Source of the DNA: Siphonodentalium dalli
Lineage: Eukaryota; Mollusca; Scaphopoda; Gadilida; Siphonodentaliidae
Reading direction: 5' to 3'
Length of the DNA stretch: 64,000 nt
Assembly (NCBI GenBank): GCA_032622095.1
Contig: CP136064.1
Coordinates: 7,001,512 to 7,065,511, forward strand
The translations under genes and the position numbers were made by a program. How positions within the stretch are numbered: position 1 is the stretch's first letter; every line of letters begins with the position of its first letter. The notes beneath the pieces are model-generated. The model was not told the origin of the DNA and searched no databases. It was given only the letters and a program-made list of their open reading frames with translations. This document shows, piece by piece, positions 1 to 9,467 of the stretch.

Positions 1-173
1 TTTATCGGCGATTGTTGTGTCCCGAATATATATGTAAATATTTACAATAGAGCGCAGTTCAGTTGAGATTTTGTTAGTAGAATGCTCCCAGTTGGCATAT
101 AATGCCTGAGTACTTAGTTATCAGTTTCACGCACCCCAACAAGTCCGCAATAAGTCTTTAATGCATTCTATAA
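1..173 (+). repeat. Dispersed repeat, fragment of a family seen at 15.2, 20.6, 35.6 and 46.0 kb
   Basis: The stretch aligns by eye with 15350-15563 in the same orientation and with 46034-46200 in the opposite orientation. Shared blocks include GTAAATATTTACA, a GAGCG(C/T)AGTTCAG block, GTTAGTAGAATGCT, and a final block around AGTCTTTA. No coding potential was seen. It is probably a piece of a non-autonomous transposon cut by the window edge. The family is unclassified. Confidence 0.6.
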
Positions 174-282
174 AAACACTTCTTAAAATATCACCGGTAT
201 TTAGTCAATATTAGATCAACGTTAAACACACTTCTTCTTAGTAAATATTAATCCTCGATTACTCCTATATGACCAATCTTAA

Positions 283-333
283 TATATATAGGAGATATAG
301 CACAGTAGCAATGTTATATTTTATGCCTCCGAA
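283..333 (+). repeat. Direct repeat, copy 1 (partner at 617-668)
   Basis: About 50 bp beginning TATATATAGGAGATATAGC recur almost unchanged 334 bp downstream. The two copies lie next to oppositely oriented tRNA-derived SINEs, so a local duplication or a composite insertion probably produced the arrangement. Confidence 0.7.
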
Positions 334-410
334 ACATGCCGAGCATTGCTCTTTGAACATGCTTGGGACTATACAACACACCAGGCGCCTATTTTTAGAA
401 GCAAATTTGA

Positions 411-527
411 TTTTTGAGACAGTGAAAACTTTTTTGGATTTGGTGGGATTCGAACCCCGAACCATGACGGCGAGCGCGCCTTCCGACTCAAAGTCCGACG
501 TCAATACCACACGGGCAGGCCACCGAA
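411..527 (-). mobile_element. tRNA-derived SINE, copy 1
   Basis: Read on the minus strand, the segment has a tRNA-like head: an A-box-like stretch with GTGTGGT, an anticodon-arm-like GGACTTTGAGTC, a long variable-arm-like region and a B box GGTTCGAATCC. A short body follows and ends in CACTGTCTCAA. The same head and tail recur at 698-785 and 20831-20930, so this is a dispersed family and not a single tRNA gene. The long variable arm suggests derivation from a class II tRNA (Leu or Ser type); that part is inference. No RNA polymerase III terminator or target-site duplication could be fixed by eye. Confidence 0.65.
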
Positions 528-616
528 GCACCCCCCCCCCCAAAAGGAAGCTCAAATGGCCGCTGTATTCTGACGTCGCACTTATGACACTATATGCACA
601 ATTTAAGGTCTCTATA

Positions 617-668
617 GTATATATAGGAGATATAGCACAGTAGCAATGTCATATTGTATGCCTCCGAA
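617..668 (+). repeat. Direct repeat, copy 2
   Basis: Near-identical to 283-333, including the block GCACAGTAGCAATGT. It precedes a plus-strand SINE, whereas copy 1 precedes a minus-strand SINE. Confidence 0.7.
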
Positions 669-697
669 GCGCCATTTGAGTTTCCTTTTTTTTGGGT

Positions 698-785
698 TGC
701 TTCGGTGGCCGTGTGGTATATTGACGCCGTCATGGGCCGGGGTTCGTATCCCACCCAATCCCAAAAAATTTGCACTGTCTCAATA
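698..785 (+). mobile_element. tRNA-derived SINE, copy 2, internally deleted
   Basis: Plus-strand copy of the SINE family. It starts near GGTGGCCGTGTGGTAT (A-box region), then jumps to GCCGTCATGG and the B box GGTTCGTATCC, and ends in GCACTGTCTCAA. The anticodon-arm region present at 411-527 is missing, so this copy is deleted or belongs to a shorter subfamily. Confidence 0.6.
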
Positions 786-933
786 ATCCAATTTGAATCT
801 TAATATATCTTGCTTTAATATAGTGATCCTGCACATGTGGTTGAGGGTATGTATTTTCGATATCTAATCGCCCCTTCCTATTTATAAAAATGACCGCTAT
901 ATCGCCTTGTATGTTACACCCACTTTCTGGGTA

Positions 934-1204
934 ACATCTGATCAAGCCTTGAAATAGTGTGCCTGTCATTTGCAGAATGAGATCCCCAGAGGGTGAATTT
1001 AGTGATGCTACCCCGCATAGCGGGCTAGCATCACCAAATTTCCCTCTGGGAACCTCATTCTGCTGAGTTGTAAGCAGAATGAGGTCCCCAGAGGGTGAAT
1101 TTGGTGATGCTAGCCCGCTATGCGGGGTAGCATCACTAAATTCACCCTCTGGGGACCTCATTCTGCAAATGACAGACACACTATTGTAAGGCTTGCATCT
1201 GATG
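934..1204. repeat. Nested palindromic element (two hairpins inside an outer inverted repeat)
   Basis: Two ~94 bp palindromes lie side by side (about 971-1066 and 1074-1168). Each starts GCAGAATGAG and ends CTCATTCTGC, and each carries CCCAGAGGGTGAATTT arms. Outside them, CTGTCATTTGC on the left is matched by GCAAATGACAG on the right, and weaker matching continues outward to about 934 and 1204. Single-hairpin relatives are at 17683-17790 and 17976-18082. This looks like a foldback-type MITE. No protein is encoded. Confidence 0.8.
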
Positions 1205-1429
1205 GCATATTTTTACATACAGGTTTGATTAAAACATCTTGAGCTTGAGTAAAATATGTGTGTGATACACCCTCAACATACATGATGAAGCGCCTGTAAA
1301 ATGGCAGCATACTTCGGAATTACACGACAACTGGGGTAACAAGAAAACCATTGTCATAAATTTCAGCCTCAAGTTCATTTTATTAGGCATATATATCATA
1401 CTAGAAGGTGGACCCGACTTCGTCCGGGC

Positions 1430-2085
1430 TGTTTCCACTCTGCTTTTCGGCGAATTGCGCGATTTGACCTTGAATTGTCCATTTTGAAGGTCACGATTTG
1501 ACCCGTCCAAAACACTTCCCGGACAAAAGTTCCCGACAAAAGTACCTGTCGAAATCCATCGGTTTTACCCGATTTGACCTTGAATTGATCATTTTGAAGA
1601 TCAAGGTCAGGTCGTGGTCACGACTCGACCCGTCCAAAAACACTCAGTGGACAAAAGTAACCCAATGTATAAAATTTCGTCGAAATCCCATCAAAATTGG
1701 CGATTTGACCTTGAATTGACCCGATATCAAGGTCAAGGTCACGTCGCACGGGCAAATGAATATGCTTATGAGACTCCCCATACGATAGTAGCCCCACATA
1801 CCAAGTTTCATCGAAATCCCGTGATATTCGGGCGTTTGACCTTGAAATGACCGATTTCAAGATCAATGTCACGTCGCACGGGCAAATTAATAGGTTTATG
1901 CCACTCCCCGGCCGAGGGTACCCCCACATACCAAGTGTCATCGACATCCCGTGATATTCGGGCGTTTGACCTTGAAATTACCCGATTTCAAGGTCAAGGT
2001 CAGGTCGCACGGGCAAATTAATAGGCCCATGTCACTCCCCGGCCGAAATACCCCCACATACCAAGTTTCATCGAAATCGGCTCGG
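1430..2085. repeat. Degenerate tandem repeat, unit ~118-125 bp
   Basis: Successive units share GATTTGACCTTGAA, TTTCAAGGTCAAGGTCA, CGCACGGGCAAAT, CCCCACATACCAAGT and TCATCGAAATCC. At least four full units and partial ones are present, with an AAGGTCAAGGTCA block in each. Divergence between units is moderate. Similar GACCTTGA/ACCAAGTTTCAT repeats are common in marine invertebrate genomes (general knowledge). No ORF of note. Confidence 0.7.
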
Positions 2086-2129
2086 CTCAATGTATTACAA
2101 CAACTACTGCTTATCTGAAGGTGTTTCAT

Positions 2130-2510
2130 TCACCATACCAGAAATCCTCTAAATGCGGGCACAAAATCTACTAATCGGATTAAATACACCCCTTCTACAT
2201 TCCAACTGAGACATACTTCATCAGCAATGTTAGTTATTATGATATTATCAGAATAATCCATAGTCCAAAGAAGGGACAGCAATATTAACGACCGAATCAT
2301 TTGTAATGCTCTATTTTTATCAAGCTTTCGGCCCTATCTGGACCTTCATCAGGACAATATCAAATGTTAAAACACAATCACATGTTGTACGATTGGCATA
2401 CTTTCACAAAATGAGTCAGTGGATCAACCAACATCCGTTTAAACCGCGCCGTGACGTTGTGGGTCCATGGTAACGTTGTCGCGTAGCATCTGGAAATTTA
2501 TAATTCAGAA
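2130..2510. other. Non-coding stretch, probable 3' flank of the GIY-YIG element
   Basis: No ORF is supported. On the minus strand around 2325-2360 it reads CTGATGAAGGTCCAGATAGG, followed by a GCCGAAAGCTTGAT block. Motifs of this type often lie downstream of GIY-YIG modules in invertebrate retroelements, so this may be the tail of the 2512-2994 fragment. That link is an inference. Confidence 0.35.
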
Positions 2511-2511
2511 C

Positions 2512-2994
2512 TCAGAATATCGGTGTTGAATGACTTGTTTTTGTGTTGAACCCATTACCATTGCCTTCCCGCGTTCCCAACTTCCGTATCCACATATCTT
2601 CCCTAACTAGTCTCTCTCGCTTCCCGCCGTTCCGATTGACGAACTCAACCACAGAAACCTTCAAGTCCCTCACACCTCTGTGTCCATGAGATCGAAAGTG
2701 GTGGTATATTGGCATGTTCGAGTGTAATCTAATATCTCTCAAATGTTCTGCGACTCGTTCACTCAGAGATCGTCCAGTTTCACCGACATATACGGCCGTA
2801 TCACACGCTTCACATATCAATGCATATATCAAGTTGCTACTCTGGCAATTGACATTCCGTTTTACACTGAATTCCTTAGATCCCGATGTTCTTTTAATGT
2901 TGTCGAGTGTTGTGATATCACACGATTCACATTCTTCAGTGCACAACACAGTCGGAGAATTCACGTCCCTCGCGGTTTTCCTGTGGACAAGCAT
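2512..2994 (-). pseudogene. GIY-YIG endonuclease fragment of a Penelope-like retroelement
   Basis: The 160-residue ORF starts at an ATG and carries a recognisable GIY-YIG nuclease module. A cysteine-rich lead (CESC) is followed by LIYALICEAC, then AVYVGETGRSLSERVAEH. This corresponds to the paired aromatic GIY/YIG strands (IYAL and VYVG) and the conserved Arg of the first helix. Further on are HSH-like residues and a conserved Glu region (VREDMWIRKLG). In Penelope-like elements this domain lies C-terminal to the reverse transcriptase and nicks the target DNA. Here no RT lies upstream on the minus strand: the frame closes just upstream of the ATG, and a plus-strand LINE begins at about 3043. 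The copy is therefore 5'-truncated and probably dead. An isolated domesticated GIY-YIG gene is possible but less likely. Confidence 0.7.
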
Positions 2995-3042
2995 GTCACC
3001 TATAGATTACTATCTCGCCTGTGAGAAACCAGTGGTTTAAAA

Positions 3043-4045
3043 TCGGTAACAATAACATTGAAACAGTGAAACATTATACATACTTAGGAACTACCTTCCA
3101 TAGAAATGGCTCCTTCTCTCTCGATAGAAACATGCAAAAAAAGCGATGTACGCATTACTTAATAAGAAGAGATCCAATAGCTTAACTGTAGAGAGCACAC
3201 TCGAAGTTTACGAAAAATCAATTGTCCCGATTCTAACATACGGAGCAGAGATTTGGTCATTCGAAAACCAATCCTGCTTCCAGAAAATAGAACTATGGTT
3301 TCTAAAAATTTTGCTTAATCTGAAAAAATCTACACCTTCAGCATTCGTTTATGGGGAACTGGGAATATTCCCCATCACTATGAAAATCAAATTAAGAAAT
3401 TTAACGTACTGGGGAAAACTTATACAAATGAACTGCAATAGGCTACCATTTATACTGTATTATATATTACTCACTTATTACAACTCATCTAACGTTAACA
3501 ACCCATGGATTGCAAATGTGCATAAACTGTTAAATGAACTTGGAATGGGGGTATATGGATCAATCACACATTATCTAGTCTCGACAGATTTAAGAAGTCG
3601 GTCAAGTGTAGGCTGGAAGACCAATTCATTCAAGAATGGAGTTGCTACAATGTGTAATTCAAATAAGTATGCCTTCTACAGAATTATAAAACACGACTTC
3701 ACCAAAGAGAAATTCCTCTCTTTCGTGAAAAACGACACCGTCCAAATACTTCTGAAATTTCGCACCCGCAACCACCACTTACCAATCGAATCTGGTTCAT
3801 GGATTAACTCAGATTATTCCGATAGACTATGTACTCTATGCGGTACAAATATAGGGAACGAATTCCACGTAATATTACAATGCCCGTGTTTAAAAGACCT
3901 GCGAGTCAAATACATACACAAATATTATTATCGTCGACCAAATACCATCAAATTAAGTGAACTTTTTAACTGTAAACGACATAAAACCTTGAAAACCCTA
4001 TCTCTTTTCATTAGACGGGTCCTGATTTTATTCAAAAACTCCTGA
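3043..4045 (+). pseudogene. 5'-truncated LINE ORF2, C-terminal half
   Basis: The copy opens around 3043, just after the RT fingers and palm, with a thumb-like segment containing HYTYLGTTFHRNGSF. A one-base loss in the A-run at about 3133-3141 breaks the frame; the rest (3146-4045, 299 residues) is open to a TGA. Conserved LINE features include ILTYGAEIW, a GELGIFPITMKIK block, FRTRNHHLPIESG and a terminal zinc-knuckle-like CTLCGTNIGNEFHVILQC. These are typical of APE-type non-LTR retrotransposons of aquatic invertebrates. The catalytic RT motifs are absent, so the copy cannot be active. It abuts the oppositely oriented GIY-YIG fragment. The first ATG at 3146 has no biological meaning. Confidence 0.85.
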
Positions 4046-4157
4046 GGCATACTATATACGTAATACATTAAAATCCGACATTTGCACGACCATGGGCTGT
4101 TCTCAATCAACTGTATTATTATAATATGTGTAATTTTCAACGCGCACCACTTTTGTG

Positions 4158-4574
4158 CGGGATGGGGATGGGATATGGGACAAAACGACAATCTGCGGGA
4201 CAGAATTTCAAATTGCGTGGGACGGCCGATATCTCGAGGAATACAGGGCGTACGGGGCTCATTTTGGTGTCTAACGAAAGGCACACGTTCGCCCTATCCA
4301 AACATATTAACCCCGCCACTAACCAAACACCAGAAGTTGTATTATTTGATCGACAACTGACCTAACATGGGGTGGAATTTGGGATAGCATGACAATCTGC
4401 GGGACAGGATTTTCAAATTGCGTGGGACGGCCGATAGCTCGAGGAATACAGCGTATAGAGGGCTACTTTTGGTGTCTAACGAAAGGTCCACATTCGCCCT
4501 ATCCACACATATTAACCCCGCCACTGACCGGACACCGGAAGTTACATTATTCGGTCGACAACTGACCTAACATA
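4158..4574. repeat. Two-copy tandem duplication, unit ~208 bp
   Basis: Both copies share GACAATCTGCGGGACAG, CAAATTGCGTGGGACGGCCG, CTCGAGGAATACAG, GGTGTCTAACGAAAGG, TATTAACCCCGCCACT and the closing CGACAACTGACCTAACAT. The first covers about 4158-4366 and the second 4367-4574. Divergence is about one base in ten. No homology outside this pair was noticed. Confidence 0.75.
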
Positions 4575-5065
4575 AAATGCCACAAACACGAAAAACTGCG
4601 TTCGACATTAATGTTTAGAATTTAGATTTCTCGATGAATACACTAGCAAACAACAAGTTTTAGGTATCAAATAACGCAGTGGAATACTGTGCATTCGTTT
4701 CTAGCTACAATATGGCTGTTTTATTGCGAATATTGTAATGGCGAACACGCAAACACGCTCCGATAAAACAGCTAAAAATAGACTCGATGTTTACAATTAC
4801 AGGATCGATTTCAGCCGGTATATTCAATATAATGGGACGTATAGTATATCAAAATGTATAATTAGACACAGGGAATGTATTTTATTCCAAATGGGTCCAC
4901 CAGATGTGGAGGGGATGGGCACAACGTTAGCTAAGAATGTGTTTAGTGGCGGATATCCACCAAACGTATATATATTCATCTCCATGATATGGGGAGTCTA
5001 ATCGTGTGGTTTAATTCCAGAACTGATAAAGAGCGTCCATGGTTCCGTTTTCCAAAAGTGGCAAA
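4575..5065. other. No supported feature
   Basis: AT-rich sequence with short ORFs only. Nothing coding or repeated was recognised apart from an AAAGAGCG motif near 5024 that resembles the inverted ends of the next element. Confidence 0.5.
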
Positions 5066-5944
5066 CAATAAAGAGCGTTCTCAATTGTTACCTATTCTTG
5101 AACAAGCTGCAAAACAGAGTTCAGTCCCCTCGCTACACGATGTCTGACTGCTGCCGGCACGTGTATAGAGTTCAGTCCCCTCGCTACACGATGTCTGACC
5201 TCTGCCGGCACGTGTATAGAGTTCAGTCCCCTCGCTACACGATGTCTGACTGCTGCCGGCACGTGTATAGAGTTCAGTCCCCTCGCTACACGATGTCTGA
5301 CTGCTGCCGGCACGTGTATAGAGTTCAGTCCCCTCGCTACACGATGTCTGACTGCTGCCGGCACGTGTATAGAGTTCAGTCCCCTCGCTACACGATGTCT
5401 GACTGCTGCCGGCACGTGTATAGAGTTCAGTCCCCTCGCTACACGATGTCTGACTGCTGCCGGCACGTGTATAGAGTTCAGTCCCCTCGCTACACGATGT
5501 CTGACTGCTGCCGGCACGTGTATAGAGTTCAGTCCCCTCGCTACACGATGTCTGACTGCTGCCGGCACGTGTATAGAGTTCAGTCCCCTCGCTACACGAT
5601 GTCTGACTGCTGCCGGCACGTGTATAGAGTTCAGTCCCCTCGCTACACGATGTCTGACTGCTGACGGCACGTGTATCTTCTTAATTAAATCTAACATTTT
5701 TTATTGAAGTGGTTTGAGAAGATAGTCTTAGGGATATCAGGAGGCAGAGAGGGAGAGACAGAGAGATAGAGATAGAGAGAGAGTAAGAGAGAGAGAGAGA
5801 GAGAGAGATGTGAGAAAGTAGAAAACAGGAGATGTTGCTTCCATGTTGATCTTTTCGTATGATTGACGATACGAACTTGTAAAAGTCATAGCAATTTTCA
5901 TTTTTTTTTTCGTCTAGAGAAACGCTCTTTATTGTTACAAACTA
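5066..5944. mobile_element. Non-autonomous element with short inverted ends and an internal minisatellite
   Basis: The left edge AACAATAAAGAGCGTT (about 5066) is matched in inverted orientation by AACGCTCTTTATTGTTAC (about 5929-5944, with one mismatch near the inner end). Between them lie the 51 bp array and a GA-rich run (about 5745-5810). No target-site duplication could be fixed. No protein is encoded. Isolated AATAAAGAGCG motifs also occur near 14253 and 45760 and may be ends of relatives. Confidence 0.5.
5118..5676. repeat. Minisatellite, 51 bp unit, ~11 copies
   Basis: The unit begins AGTTCAGTCCCCTCGCTACA and contains CTGCTGCCGGCACGTGTATAG. Copies are nearly identical; one has CTCTG for the usual CTGCTG at about 5200. 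Because 51 is divisible by three, both strands show open frames of 188 and 201 codons. These are periodic artefacts and not genes. A single diverged unit with the same flanks is at 6033-6118. Confidence 0.95.
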
Positions 5945-6032
5945 TCGAAAAAAACAACAAGGAACTCCCTTTATTAAATGTTTATTGGTTGAAAGGGGAA
6001 CTGTTCAATACTAAGTGAGCTTTAGCCGATGC

Positions 6033-6118
6033 CAAGCTGCAAAACAGAGTCAGTCCCATCGCTATGCGATGTCTGAACGCGGCGCGTTAATTCTAACATT
6101 TTTTATTGAAGTGGTTTG
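6033..6118 (+). repeat. Single-unit relative of the 51 bp minisatellite locus
   Basis: It carries the same left flank (CAAGCTGCAAAACAGAGT), one diverged unit (CAGTCCCATCGCTATGCGAT) and the same right flank (TCTAACATTTTTTATTGAAG) as the array at 5102-5712. It therefore represents the unexpanded state of that locus. Confidence 0.8.
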
Positions 6119-6397
6119 CCAGTTACAATTCATTCTGGCTTTATCTAGACCACTTTAAAATGAATATGGACAGTTCAGTTTCTCAGAATGATGCAGAATG
6201 AATTGTAACCTACACATGTCTCAAATAAATAAATGCGACATTTCAACACATTCCGTGTAGGTGCGGGCAGCGGTAAGTCTTGCGTAGGGGACTGAAATCT
6301 GCATGGAGCTTAATTCTTGAATTCGAACAAACATTCAAAATGAGTTTCATATAAATTGTGTTGTTGTTGGACGTCATAATGAAGAGATAGTACATCT

Positions 6398-6796
6398 TTA
6401 ACCCTTTACCCAACAGAACGGCCCTGTGCCAATGCATTCTCTTATATATGCGAGTCGACCATAGGTCGCCTCGCATATATAAGAGAATGCATTGGCTTAA
6501 CATATTAAAAATGATAAAAATGTAATTATAAAATTGTTGTAAGAAAATATGGTAAAAAGTGTTAAAAAAAGATTTTTTTAGGCCAATGCATTCTCTTATA
6601 TATGCGAGGCGACCTATGGTCGACTCGCATATATAAGAGAATGCATTGGCACAGGGCATAAAATCACAATGTGGTCAATGAACCGGTTCCAATGATATCC
6701 ATATGTGTATGGTTTTATTGAGACAGACCGAAGATATTTTAGGCTGTTGAAGCTTTATTTGGGCGTTTTTGGTCGGTTTGTTGGGTAAAGTGTTAA
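6398..6796 (-). mobile_element. TTAA-flanked MITE (piggyBac-like), copy 1
   Basis: It is bounded by TTAA on both sides and has terminal inverted repeats of the form CCCTTTACCCAACA; the right TIR carries AGTG for AGGG. Inside are two ~69 bp palindromes (6428-6496 and 6582-6650), each starting GCCAATGCATTCTCTTATAT. Their cores are reverse complements of each other, and an AT-rich spacer separates them. The long arm containing AATATCTTCGG/AAAGCTTCAAC sequence lies on the right, so this copy is inverted relative to copies 2-4. The TTAA target and the CCC-start TIR are hallmarks of the piggyBac superfamily. No transposase is encoded, so mobility would depend on an element elsewhere. Confidence 0.85.
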
Positions 6797-7480
6797 TCCA
6801 TCCAAAATTAAGAGATTTATCCCACAGGGAGCCTCACACAGATGGCAGCATGCACTGCAGAGTGTCGTCTGCTCCAGTCTATGTGGGGCTCTATAAAGGG
6901 TTAACGACTAATTGAACAGCTAGGGTTATATGTGGTGTGTCCTGGACACGACAAGGACGATAATTATTCGGGTTCGACGTGACGGTACAGCCTAGCGATC
7001 ATTTTATGTCACCTTCTAATGTATACGTCAGACGGAATATGGACGGCTGGGGACCAGGGAGAATCGATCATTCGGAAAACGCATAATGTGGTCCATTGTC
7101 TCCTCTTCATATCATGTTAACTCACAGGGAAAAAAATCTGTCTCTGTCTCAAAAGCTTGTCTGGATAGATTGTTACACCTCCCATGCGACTCAGTCTAAT
7201 GGCGAGTACTCACGTTTGTAGCCAGTACCCCCGGAAGGGAGGTTTGTGTATATCAGCTCATTATTTATAAATATAATCGGTCAAATACGTAAAGGTCGTA
7301 CACCCGTAGGCACAAATAGACATATGTGCATTATTAATGTAGCCTCTGTTGTTAGATTTAATATCATGAAATCCCATTTAAAACGAGAGTTATATTATGC
7401 ACTTAACTTCTGGTAATAGGCAGAGTGTTCGTTGGCTAAGTCGTTAGAGCGTTAAATCCTAAACCACAAGGCTGTACATA
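6797..7480. other. No gene seen
   Basis: Mixed sequence with no convincing ORF. The stretch around 7140-7300 is similar to 9575-9720 (TTGTCTGGA(T/G)AGATTGT, CATCCCATGCGACT and AATCGGTCAAATA blocks), and the similarity continues to 7430/9890 (GTTCGTTGG, GTTAGAGCGTTAAA). A diverged duplication about 2.45 kb apart is therefore likely. Confidence 0.55.
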
Positions 7481-7481
7481 G

Positions 7482-7564
7482 ATGGGCGTGGCTAAAGGGT
7501 CTCTATTGTTAGCGTGGCTAAAGGGTCTCTATTGTGGGTGTGGCTAAAGGGTATCTATTGTGGG
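7482..7564. repeat. Short tandem repeat, ~30 bp unit, 3 copies
   Basis: The unit is GTGGCTAAAGGGT(C/A)TCTATTG followed by a variable TTAGC or TGGGT linker. Confidence 0.85.
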
Positions 7565-7679
7565 TGTCCAAACCCAAACTCATGCATACTTTATTTGCAT
7601 CCTTTGGCTTGGAATGTTCCATCTAGTACATGTACCTCACGGTTTCCATGGAAATGTCCAACCTCAATCTGGGTCAGAA

Positions 7680-8113
7680 ATATGTGACCCGCCATATCAA
7701 ATCCAGTCGTAAGTCGGGATTTTTTTTTACCCTGTGCCAATGCATTCTCTTATATAAGAGAATGCATTGGCCTAACAATTTTTTACAATTTTAATAATTT
7801 TTTCTTGTATTCTTTAACAATTTTATAATTTCACCCACACAGAGCCCCAGACAAACATGAGCAAACGACACTCTTCTATATGCTTCTATATATGCGTGGC
7901 GCTCCCTGCAGGGTAATGGATGTTTTTTTATTTTATGTCCTAAAAATTGTAAGAAACATTTATTTAAAAAACATGATAAAATATTGTTAGGCCAATGCAT
8001 TCTCTTATATATACGAGGCGACCTATGGTCGACTCGCATATATAAGAGAATACATTGGCACAGGGTAAAAAAATCCCGACTTACGACTGGATTTGATATG
8101 GCGGGTCACATAT
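7680..8113. mobile_element. Foldback MITE with palindrome pair but different outer ends
   Basis: The outer inverted repeats (about 7680-7734 and 8060-8113) read GTGACCCGCCATATCAAATC then AGTCGTAAGTCGGGATT on the left, with the exact inverse on the right. Inside is the palindrome pair of the TTAA MITEs: a 36 bp collapsed version at 7736-7771 and a full one at 7991-8059. The outer arms share nothing with the CCCTTTACCCAACA TIR. A 3'-truncated relative is at 50990-51255. No ORF of note. Superfamily unknown. Confidence 0.85.
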
Positions 8114-8368
8114 ATGAATCACTTAATACTTGATGAGGTTAGTCTATGTGACGAAGACACTGAAGTCATTTTTCAGGCCGCCCAAAGTTTTATCCATAAG
8201 ACAATTGTTTTTAAGTAACTCTTTATATACCCTCATTCTTGAAATCCGTATGCATTCCTTTTCATACTGGTGGTTTATTTTCATATCATCTTGTCTAACG
8301 CCGCGACGGATAAAAGGTGTCAGCCCCATTCCTCAATCCACTTTCCGCCCATAGCACACCAATGTCAT

Positions 8369-8530
8369 ATAAGGATTAACTGTCATGTGGACTGTTTTTA
8401 TGGAGATGTAATCGTGAGGTAAGTGGTCATAACTTGTGTAAAACCCGAAAGGGTTTTACATACAAGTTATGACCACTTACCTTACGGTTACATCTCCATA
8501 AAAACAGTCCACATGACAGTTAATCCTTAT
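8369..8530. repeat. Near-perfect 162 bp hairpin
   Basis: The left arm starts ATAAGGATTAACTGTCATG and the right arm ends with its inverse. The centre is AACCCGAAAGGGTT. Pairing runs over about 78 bp per arm with few mismatches (for example GTAATCGTGAGG against CCTTACGGTTAC). It is a probable foldback MITE or a recent palindromic insertion. No second copy was noticed in the window. Confidence 0.9.
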
Positions 8531-9079
8531 ATTTATATACATTTAGCGAAAAAGCCACTTTTGTAAATGTATTTAAATCGAAAAGTGTATCGTGACAAAA
8601 CCAGCCCAAAATAACCCATAGCACCCTTGGCAAAAGTTAACAGGAACAATTGAAACCCGATGATTTATTAAGTCAATCCTGCGCGAATCCAAATGCGCCC
8701 AAAACATTACGCGTTCGTCTTTCCAGAGCCAAATGACGTATCGATGTTGTTATGAGCTGACGTATCGATGTTGTTATGAGCTGTTGCGCATTCACCGAGA
8801 AATAACTGCAACTAGCCACGTGGGCTCCGACCAATCAGAATGCTGGATTTAGTGATAACAACACTTAGTATGTAAATATAACATGCATAACGCATGGCAA
8901 ATTGTTCTTCATTTTTTCTGATCTACTGTATATCCACAATTAGTAACGTATTGTTTCTTTCTGTTGTTCATATATACTGCCGCACATGCATGATACTAGA
9001 TGTTTTGTATCGGAGCGATGGCCAGCACTTGTGCCCCTATCCTTATTGTCACATTTATTATTTGGCAATAACAATATGT
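8531..9079. other. No gene seen
   Basis: Contains a 23-24 bp tandem duplication (CGTATCGATGTTGTTATGAG, about 8738-8783). Otherwise there is only non-coding sequence with short chance ORFs. Confidence 0.5.
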
Positions 9080-9467
9080 TTAACTCTTTACCCAACAAAC
9101 CGGCCAAAAACGCCCAAATAAAGCTTCAACAGCCTAAAATATCTTCGGTCTGTCTCAATAACACCATACAAATATGGATATCATTGGAACCGGTTCATTG
9201 ACCACATTGTGATGGTTACAGTTATGCCATGTGCCAATGCATTCTCTTATATATGCGAGTCGACCATAGGTCGCCTCGCATATATAAGAGAATGCATTGG
9301 CCTAAACATTTTTTTAAAACAATTTTTCTACATTCTTTGACAAGTTTATCATTTTCAATATGTGTTAAGCCAATGCATTCTCTTATATATGCGAGGCGAC
9401 ATATGGTCGATTCGCATATATAAGAGAATGCATTGGCACAGGGCCGTTCTGTTGGGTAAAGGGTTAA
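9080..9467 (+). mobile_element. TTAA-flanked MITE (piggyBac-like), copy 2
   Basis: Left end TTAACTCTTTACCCAACA (one change from the consensus) and right end TGTTGGGTAAAGGGTTAA. The ~100 bp long arm with AAAGCTTCAACAGCCTAAAA and ATGGATATCATTGGAACCGG lies on the left. Palindromes are at 9233-9301 and 9369-9437, divergently oriented. The spacer is shorter than in the other copies. No coding capacity. Confidence 0.9.

Noticed and set aside
411-527. Functional tRNA gene
   Set aside because: The head occurs three times with the same non-tRNA tail, and one copy lacks the anticodon arm. The acceptor stem does not close cleanly by eye.
5092-5697. Open frames of 188 and 201 codons on both strands
   Set aside because: They are produced by a 51 bp tandem unit whose length is divisible by three. 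No start context, no domain, and both strands are open at once.
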